A stretch of 64,000 bases of DNA from NCBI GenBank assembly GCA_902702965.1, contig CACRXP010000683.1:248793-312792 (forward strand). The letters are read 5' to 3'. Below are positions 58,478-64,000 of this stretch, piece by piece. The notes beneath the pieces are model-generated. The model saw nothing but the letters and a program-made list of their open reading frames with translations, was not told the DNA's origin and searched no databases. This DNA is from Spirometra erinaceieuropaei (lineage: Eukaryota; Platyhelminthes; Cestoda; Diphyllobothriidea; Diphyllobothriidae). A program made the position numbers and the translations under genes. Each line of letters starts with the position of its first letter. Within the stretch, counting starts at the first letter, position 1.

Positions 58478-60431
58478 TATTTTTGAAAGCCGGTCGTGAA
58501 TTCCCTCCGAAAACATTTTGATGACAAGTCCTGCATCTCTGGTGCTCATTGGCTGGAAGTAGCTCCCGTGAAGCACTCACGGTGAACGTAAATCAAGCCA
58601 GTCGCCTAAATACCCCATCTGTTCCCTCACAGTAATAGTGACAAAAATGTTTAGGCCCAGCCGGTATTCCTGTCATGGGCGTCTGGGTGAAGGCCTTTGG
58701 TGTAAAAATTTTAGTGAAATAAGCCGTCCGTCTGTTCACGGCAAATTATGAAAAACATAATTGAGTTTTATGAACTTCTCAAAATGTATTCACTTAACGT
58801 GCTGACATGACAAATAATTGGGCGATAAAAACAGAAATTTGCAAGGAGAGAGCAATACAGAGACGAGTGAGTTGGCAGATTTTATTCAGAGTAGCGTAGG
58901 AAGCCGTTTGTTTGCTGAGTAGAGTGCATGCTTTATTAGTTTCATACTTCTCCAACAAACAAGATAACTTGTCAACGGAAGCTAGCCCTTGCGATGTACA
59001 AGCATTGAGACTGCCAAAACGTGGGATTGATTACATTTTGGGGTAATAAGCGTACATTTTGGGAGTACGTCGTGATTCGCCATGAATCGGAAGCAACTTT
59101 TGCAGTTTTTGCACCTACTGGTGAGAGGGAGTTCTTGTAAACGGTTCATAGTGAACATACATTAAGTCAGCCGCATAAACACACTATTCGTTAGTGTGCG
59201 AAATGTGAAGGGCTCACCGGACGAGGGGAATTTTACGACACCTAGACCTTCTTATGGCTTATAAAGTCTCAGGTTATTACATACACCATGATCAGGACAA
59301 GGCGGTCACACGTAGCTTAAAAATGCCGCGCAAACACGTCCCGATGACCCATTCACCGGAAAGGTGACGACGGGTCAACCGAACCCCATCGGGATGACAA
59401 TACACAAATCAGGAGGCCAACAACATTCACAAAATTCGATCAACACAACGCCAACTAATCCACCTACTTATTTGAAATAAGGATCGATTTTTTTGCATAA
59501 AACGCCTTAATAATGGGGAGTCGGCCAGGCCCTCGGAAACGCCAGCCAAAAGAATCCCCTGATCCGGTGAGCTCTTCACATTTCCTCTGATTATCGACCA
59601 GGAGCTATTGCGCTTGCCAATCTAAACGTCATTCGTTAGCTTACTGCAGTGATGACGGAGAAGTGGTTAAGACTAGCTAGCAAAAGGAAAACAAAAACTG
59701 GAGCTTTGGTAGCGTCATCTGACAAGGAAGAATAGGACGTCAAAACCCACAATTGCCCCGACTATACAACAACTTGGAAAGCAGCGGCGGGAATGGGCGG
59801 TGCCTAAAACTCATCTTGGAGCATTACTAAAAAATAGAAACAAAAATTAATCCCAGCTCCTACGGAAGCCAACAGTCAACTGTTGCCCAATGTGACTGAC
59901 AAGGAATGATTCTCATAGTCTCCAACGTAACTGTCAGTCGGTGGTCCCGACTGAAGATAAAAAGTGCTTAAATTAGAAAGACTAAACCGGGAGCAGCTTA
60001 GGGCTGAGGATCAGAAAATGGGATTCAGCAAGTCCCATAAAATTGCACTATACTGCTACCGAAACAGAAAATGATGGAATAGGGAGGTTTTTAGGCTAAT
60101 TTTGAGCGAACATGAAAAGTGTGGAACTTCAAATGGACTTAATGGTGTTCTTGGTTTTGCTGCCGAGAAATGAGTCTGAATTCTACACGGTGAGTTGATG
60201 GGCATTCACACCGCTAGGACTCGGCGCTTCACGCTAGTTGTAATCAACAGATTTCTAATTTCGTGGTATGTTGCCGAGAAGGCTTTAAGGATTTTGAGGC
60301 GCCATTACAAGCTAAAACAGGATCCCTAACAATTTTTCTGTGCTTTTTGTAACTCTAGTGGTCACCTTCTTTTGACGACTTTTAGCAGGACTTACCTTCT
60401 ATATGTGCTTTCCAATGCTCCGACACTGGCA
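58478..60431. other. No assignable feature, apart from a weak direct repeat and hairpin
   Basis: The segment near 58557-58618 resembles 59130-59190 (AGCTCCCGTGAAGC / AGTTCTTGTAAACG, GTGAACGTAAATCAAGCCAG / GTGAACATACATTAAGTCAG). A hairpin-forming sequence lies at 59347-59375. No frame or gene recognised. Confidence 0.45.
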
Positions 60432-60548
60432 TGCCTCAAAAATCGAATCGGCGGCCACATCCTCCTCAACTGCCCTTTCTGCCCCCACGCATTCAACCAC
60501 CACAAAGGCGAACTAGATCACATTCTCATGCATGAACGCTGGCGGTAG
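60432..60548 (+). pseudogene. LINE-type retroelement tail with one C2H2 zinc finger
   Basis: The frame CLKNRIGGHILLN is followed by a textbook C2H2 finger: C (60471), C (60480), H (60519), H (60531), spaced C-x2-C-x12-H-x3-H, ending HERWR and TAG at 60546. Flatworm non-LTR retrotransposons of the endonuclease/RT type often end in arrays of such fingers with RIGxxGH linkers, which is the pattern seen here. The preceding finger is broken: DTGMPQKSN lies in another frame just upstream, so a frameshift is present. No RT lies nearby, so this is a 5'-truncated relic. Confidence 0.6.
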
Positions 60549-60895
60549 ACAACCGCCAGTTACAACACGCAACCACATCTTACGCCACCAAGGGCAATTT
60601 CCCCACCCATCGCAACACAACGCCAAAGCATTCAGTTGCCACCTCTAACTTAAGCAAAAAGTCTGTCCCTCAGTTTTGTCTCCATGTGGCTCCTCTGCTG
60701 CATGTGTGATCCGAGTCGGAGATTATTGCGGTGCGCCAATCGCCGTGTCTTAGAAGGCTGCCGACTGACGCCTCAACTCTGTCTACCCGGCTGTGCTTAT
60801 TTGTGTGCATTGACGGACTTGGTTGGCCGAAAGCCAGGCTGTTACGGCTCCTTCCTAGCGTGATATCCGGTGCTCTCACGCGTGGGAGGAGTGTA
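60549..60895 (+). other. Probable 3' untranslated part of the LINE relic, then unassigned sequence
   Basis: C-rich sequence after the stop (CCGCCAGTTACAACACGCAAC..., CCCACCCATCGCAACAC) fits a retroelement 3' end. From about 60670 to the start of LTIR copy L the sequence is more balanced and unassigned. Confidence 0.35.
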
Positions 60896-61685
60896 CAGAG
60901 AGCGACCGATCTCATAAAATGTTGGTCGAAATTATGAAATCCGTTTTCGATTAGGAAGGACTACTTAAGCGCGGTTGTAATATTGACTATCTTTTGGTAT
61001 AATCTTATAACATTTCAGACTCGGCAGGATGCGAGCTTTTGAATGTACTTTTTTGACCTCCTGTAGATACGGAACTCGGCAAAGATTGACTACTTATTTA
61101 ACAGGCATTTTTCACATCGATTTCGGTAGTATTGCAAAATTAAATGTTTTATGAAAAACGAGGATAAAAAGTGCTTTCTTTATTCATTTGATGGAGAATC
61201 ATGTCGCCTTTTTATTGTATACTTAAAAAATGAGTATAATTAGGTTTTAAAATAATTTTCTGACTCCTGAATAATTTGGGGTCTGACCAGCCTTCCTATT
61301 ATGCTTAGTGATTTCAGTCTGCAAGTTGCATGAATTCCGCATAAGGGAAATCATATATTCTTATATGCCTTTGAAAAAATATCATATAGAGTCCACGAAA
61401 TTTTGCAATAGATGCAGACAATGTTGTACATTTCATGAGGAGCAGTGGTAAACGTTCGGGTACAATGCTGTGTGAATGGACACTTCACAATCTCAAAAAA
61501 TGTCATAATCAGGAACTTTTATAAAATCTGGCTATACCCCTTGATCAAGTATATAATAAAAAGATGACGTGATTGTCTATCAAATAAGTAAAAGTAGACA
61601 TTTCGTATCCGTGTTTTTTCCTGAAATATGTTTGAATTTGCAATACCATCGAAAGTCAATGAGAAAATGTCATGCTCCTTGTCTG
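60896..61685 (+). mobile_element. LTIR element, copy L (right end lost)
   Basis: The left end follows TA (60894-60895): CAGAGAGCGACCGATCTCAT, then GTCGAAATTATGAAATCCGTT. The centre near 61255-61480 (TGACTCCTGAATAATTTGGGG) gives plus orientation. The right arm is traceable to AGTCAATGAGAAAATGTCATG near 61655 and then stops short of the terminus. Confidence 0.78.
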
Positions 61686-62215
61686 ATAATATGCTAAGAC
61701 AAGTGGAGATTGTGTATCGATGGGTCAGGGAATCGTGCTGCTTCACCTTTTCTTGTGCCTCAACTCGTAGGCGAATCGACTAGTCCTTTTTTTACCATGC
61801 ACGTCAACAGATTTCGCACCGTGGAAGCTTGACGCGGTTGCTCGAGTCCGGCTCAAGACGATTCCCACAGACGCAAAAACCATGACCTCACTCTGTACGG
61901 GTTAAAACTTCCGATAGGGCGGATTGTGACATTTCAGGTAGTCGTGCATTGTGCCTTTTATCGCTGTGCATATCTTGGCATCGAGATTGTTCCTTTTGAT
62001 ATGATTACGGACTGCGCCCCGGGTCTATAATCTCGGTTTTTGCCTTGCCATCTCAGTAGAGAAACCGATTTGATTTCCGCACTCTCGTCCGGCATAGTGG
62101 TCCTGGTATTTCAATGGACAGTGCTCCCCACACGAATGGTCCAGTTGGAGGTTCGATCCTCGTCCCCGCCTACACGCTTTCCATCTGTCTTTCATAGTTG
62201 GCCATAGGAAGTGTC
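61686..62215. other. No assignable feature
   Basis: A string near 62128-62170 (GGAGGTTCGATCCTCGTCCCC) looks like a tRNA T-arm, but no full tRNA can be folded around it. Confidence 0.4.
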
Positions 62216-62384
62216 TTCAGAGTCCTGAGTGCTAACTACTACACCATGGCCCCACGCTTGGCCGCCTCCCTAATAATAAATAACAGCCAAAATAGTTTAG
62301 GAAATGAAAGCGGTTAGTTAGTCGGCGCATCCGATTACTCTGGAAGGATTTTGATAAGTCATAGACAAAATTCGAATCTACTTT
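62216..62384 (-). repeat. 5' half of tRNA-Gln with duplicated 5' flank
   Basis: On the minus strand 62253-62216 reads GGGGCCATGGTGTAGTAG... through CAGGACTCTGAA. These are the acceptor 5' strand, D arm, anticodon 5' stem and anticodon loop (CTG, glutamine) of a tRNA-Gln, stopping exactly at the 3' edge of the anticodon loop; GACACTTCC follows. The 130 bases upstream (62254-62384) match those upstream of the complete tRNA at 62844-62973 at about 80-85% identity. So tRNA half and flank were duplicated together, about 590 bp apart in the same orientation. Confidence 0.75.
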
Positions 62385-62690
62385 CGAATAAGCGTCATGT
62401 GGGGATCACACACTACCAGCTTGGTGAGTAAATTGGGTGGTTGACGAGTTTGTAAGCACCTGTGATTGGCTGTCCTGGATGCTGCCTGCGCGCATGCTTT
62501 GCCCGCTCGGGGGCCGTGATCACGTGAGTAGCGTGTACGTGTCAGAGGCGGATTGCCAAGGCGCTGAATTTTCACTGACTAGGTTACAGGCGGTACTCGC
62601 TAGATGCCGCCTGTGACTCAGTCTTTAGACCTCACAGACGGCTGCATAGCGACACCTAAACTGTAAAGAGATGGCATCGAATAGGACCGA
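62385..62690. other. Unassigned sequence between tRNA-Gln duplicates
   Basis: A G+C-richer stretch with a short repeated word (AGGCGG.. near 62547 and 62589). It could be part of the SINE body that continues to 62743, but this cannot be shown from the two partial copies available. Confidence 0.35.
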
Positions 62691-62771
62691 GGGACACTGA
62701 AGTGACCATTTTTGACTCGTCGACCGATCATATCCAACCCTGTAGATTCCAGTGCTAACCTGCGAAAATGC
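62691..62771 (-). mobile_element. SINE body fragment shared with 8687-9350
   Basis: Directly downstream of the tRNA gene on the minus strand, TGGATATGATCGGTCGACGAG and AAATGGTCACTTCAGTGTCCC match the body of the tRNA-derived SINE at 9270-9214 (TGGGTATGACCGG, AAATGGTCATCTCAGTCCCC). A TTTT string at 62768-62765 would stop Pol III just before this body. That leaves open whether the tRNA is a gene beside a SINE or the SINE head. Confidence 0.55.
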
Positions 62772-62843
62772 AGGCACCACCGAGATTTGAACTCGGGTCG
62801 CAGGATTCAAAGTCCTGAGTGCTTTCCGCTACACCATGGCGCC
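62772..62843 (-). tRNA. tRNA-Gln, anticodon TTG
   Basis: Supplies glutamine for CAA codons during cytoplasmic translation. The 72-nt sequence folds fully: acceptor stem GGCGCCA with TGGTGCC (one G.T pair), D arm GTG..CAC, anticodon stem CAGGA/TCCTG with loop CTTTGAA (anticodon at 62810-62808), T arm CCGAG/CTCGG with loop TTCAAAT. The internal promoter is intact: A box TGGTGTAGCGG and B box GTTCAAATC. TTTT at 62768-62765 is a plausible Pol III terminator. There is no encoded CCA, as usual for nuclear genes. Caution: its flank is duplicated at 62254-62384 and a SINE body follows, so it may be a tRNA-derived repeat copy rather than a housekeeping gene. Confidence 0.88.
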
Positions 62844-62973
62844 ACGCTTAGCCGTTCCTTAATAATGAATAACACCCATAATGGTTTAGAAAATGAGGGC
62901 GGTCAGTTAGTCGCGCAGCCGATTATTCTGGAAGGATTTTGATGGGTCATAGACAAAGTTCGAATCTATTTTT
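62844..62973 (-). repeat. Duplicated 5' flank of tRNA-Gln
   Basis: Matches 62254-62384 through ACGCTT.GCCG, CCTTAATAATGAATAAC, GTCAGTTAGTCG, TGGAAGGATTTTGAT and GTCATAGACAAAGTTCGAATC. The match stops near 62973 in both copies at a T-rich string, marking the outer edge of the duplicated unit. Confidence 0.75.
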
Positions 62974-63714
62974 CCTATTAGGGCCACTGTCCCATTTAAT
63001 TAGGACAAAGGTTGTGGATAAAGAACTTCCCACGTACGGCCGAACGTGTCATTATAGAGGGAGTTGAACTACCATGATCGACGGGCACTGCCGCTGTCTG
63101 GATCGTACAATGGTGACTGTCGCTTAGGTGAAGTTGCTGTGAGGAACACGTTTGCAACATCCACCTGCATAAATAGAAGAATAGCGTTATGAGGACTGAC
63201 TGTGGGTGTAGGCGCAATGAATAAGGAGCATGAATTAACATCTACACGTTTCAGGCACTATGTACTGATGAACCAGACGTTAAAATTGTGTCGCGGATTT
63301 CACATACAAGAGGGTTGCCATGAAGCCGCATTAGGTAAGATGTGGTTTGGTAGCCCCACCTGATGGAAACAATGCCGTTGGAGTTGGGTTAAGGGCTAGG
63401 TTTTAGGGTTAGGGCAACTATTTCCCAACCACTCAAAGTACAACAGCGCACTACCACTGGCTTTTCTTTCTCACTCAATTACTTGACTTCGTCGCCTGAA
63501 CATTCCCCGTACCAATCTGTAAAAACCCCTATTACCACCCGCCCAGAATTAAAGTTCACTGGGGTCGTTTACTTCAAATGGGGATACATAACCACATCAG
63601 ACCAGGAAATGTCTTCATTGGTAACGCCATGGCCTATGTCAAGAGAGGTCTGTTGATATGCAAAGTGGCGGGGATTTGTCGTTTTACCGCCCATTTTGGA
63701 CTGCGGGGTCGGCG
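62974..63714. other. No assignable feature
   Basis: A TTTTAGGGTTAGGG string near 63401 is telomere-like but single. CCCCTATTACCACC near 63527 recurs within the nested element near 14556. Otherwise nothing recognised. Confidence 0.4.
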
Positions 63715-64000
63715 GTTCAATTTTATGCTCGAGGGAAGGTTATTATTCGGTTTTTAAAAATGTTTCAATTCGCGAATAATTTTGAATCCGCTCTACCGTT
63801 ACCCCTGCATTCAGGGTTTCCAAACTACAAGTCGTATAGTTTCCGCGTACGGAAAACCATACATTTTTCTACATTAATAAAGGAGGACTATATAGGGTTC
63901 ATAAAATTAAGCAGAGGATTTCATCCATATTGTTAACTTTACAAGCCACCTTGGCGAATGCAGCAACATGACGTTTCATGAACGACAATTTAACGGTATT
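63715..64000 (+). mobile_element. LTIR element, copy M (cut by window end)
   Basis: Begins inside the left arm (TTTTATGCTCGAGGGAAGG near 63721) and continues through a well-conserved centre: TTCAGGGTTTCCAAACTACA (63811), CCGCGTACGGAAAACCATAC (63843), TAACTTTACAAGCCACCTTGG (63934) and ACGTTTCATGAACGACAATTT (63971). The outer left arm is missing and the remainder lies beyond the window. Confidence 0.85.

Noticed and set aside
62086..62170. Possible plus-strand tRNA ending in GGTTCGATCC
   Set aside because: The T-arm pairs poorly and no acceptor 5' strand or anticodon arm can be placed at the right distance.
1..64000. CRISPR arrays, bacterial operons, integrated virus genes, toxin genes
   Set aside because: No regularly spaced repeats, no prokaryotic gene layout, and no capsid, polymerase or toxin signature was seen.

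Overview
The window looks like repeat-dominated intergenic (or very long intronic) DNA of a metazoan. The best guess is a parasitic flatworm, possibly a diphyllobothriid tapeworm. That rests on A+T-rich sequence, no long open reading frames, no operons or bacterial signals, many decayed Penelope-like retroelements with GIY-YIG endonucleases, hammerhead-type motifs next to interspersed repeats, tRNA-derived SINEs and a nuclear-type tRNA-Gln gene. The taxon is inference; the metazoan repeat landscape is read directly from the sequence. I found no host protein-coding gene that I can name. The longest frames are about 120-145 codons and unrecognised.

The dominant resident is one family of roughly 0.75-1 kb non-coding elements, here called LTIR. 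They have very long terminal inverted repeats, termini reading CAGTA...TACTG and a TA target duplication. Thirteen copies or fragments (starting near 1611, 5803, 13427, 20102, 24523, 26377, 26571, 45074, 48896, 50726, 57580, 60896 and 63715) fill roughly a sixth of the window. One copy sits precisely inside another (26571-27565 inside 26377-28200). Another carries a different 628-bp inserted element with its own inverted ends (14007-14634).

Penelope-like elements (PLEs) form the second layer: an endonuclease relic at 145-513, an RT-thumb-to-endonuclease relic at 4076-4930, a near-perfect 370-bp palindrome of two endonuclease ends at 6782-7533, and a cluster at 37000-41153 with two minus-strand relics followed by a plus-strand relic of a different PLE family. 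A hammerhead-like motif lies at 528-569. Two decayed relatives of it mark one edge of a 1.8-1.9 kb repeat present in opposite orientation at 15340-17245 and 31279-33095.

The third layer is short elements: a tRNA-derived SINE with intact A and B boxes (8687-9350) beside an inverted repeat (9388-9656); a G+C-richer repeat at 35385-35650 with a partial copy at 46042-46105; a LINE-type tail with one C2H2 zinc finger at 60432-60548; and a right-hand region (62216-62973) with an intact tRNA-Gln(TTG) gene, a 5' half-tRNA-Gln and duplicated flanks. The stretches between these contain nothing I can assign.
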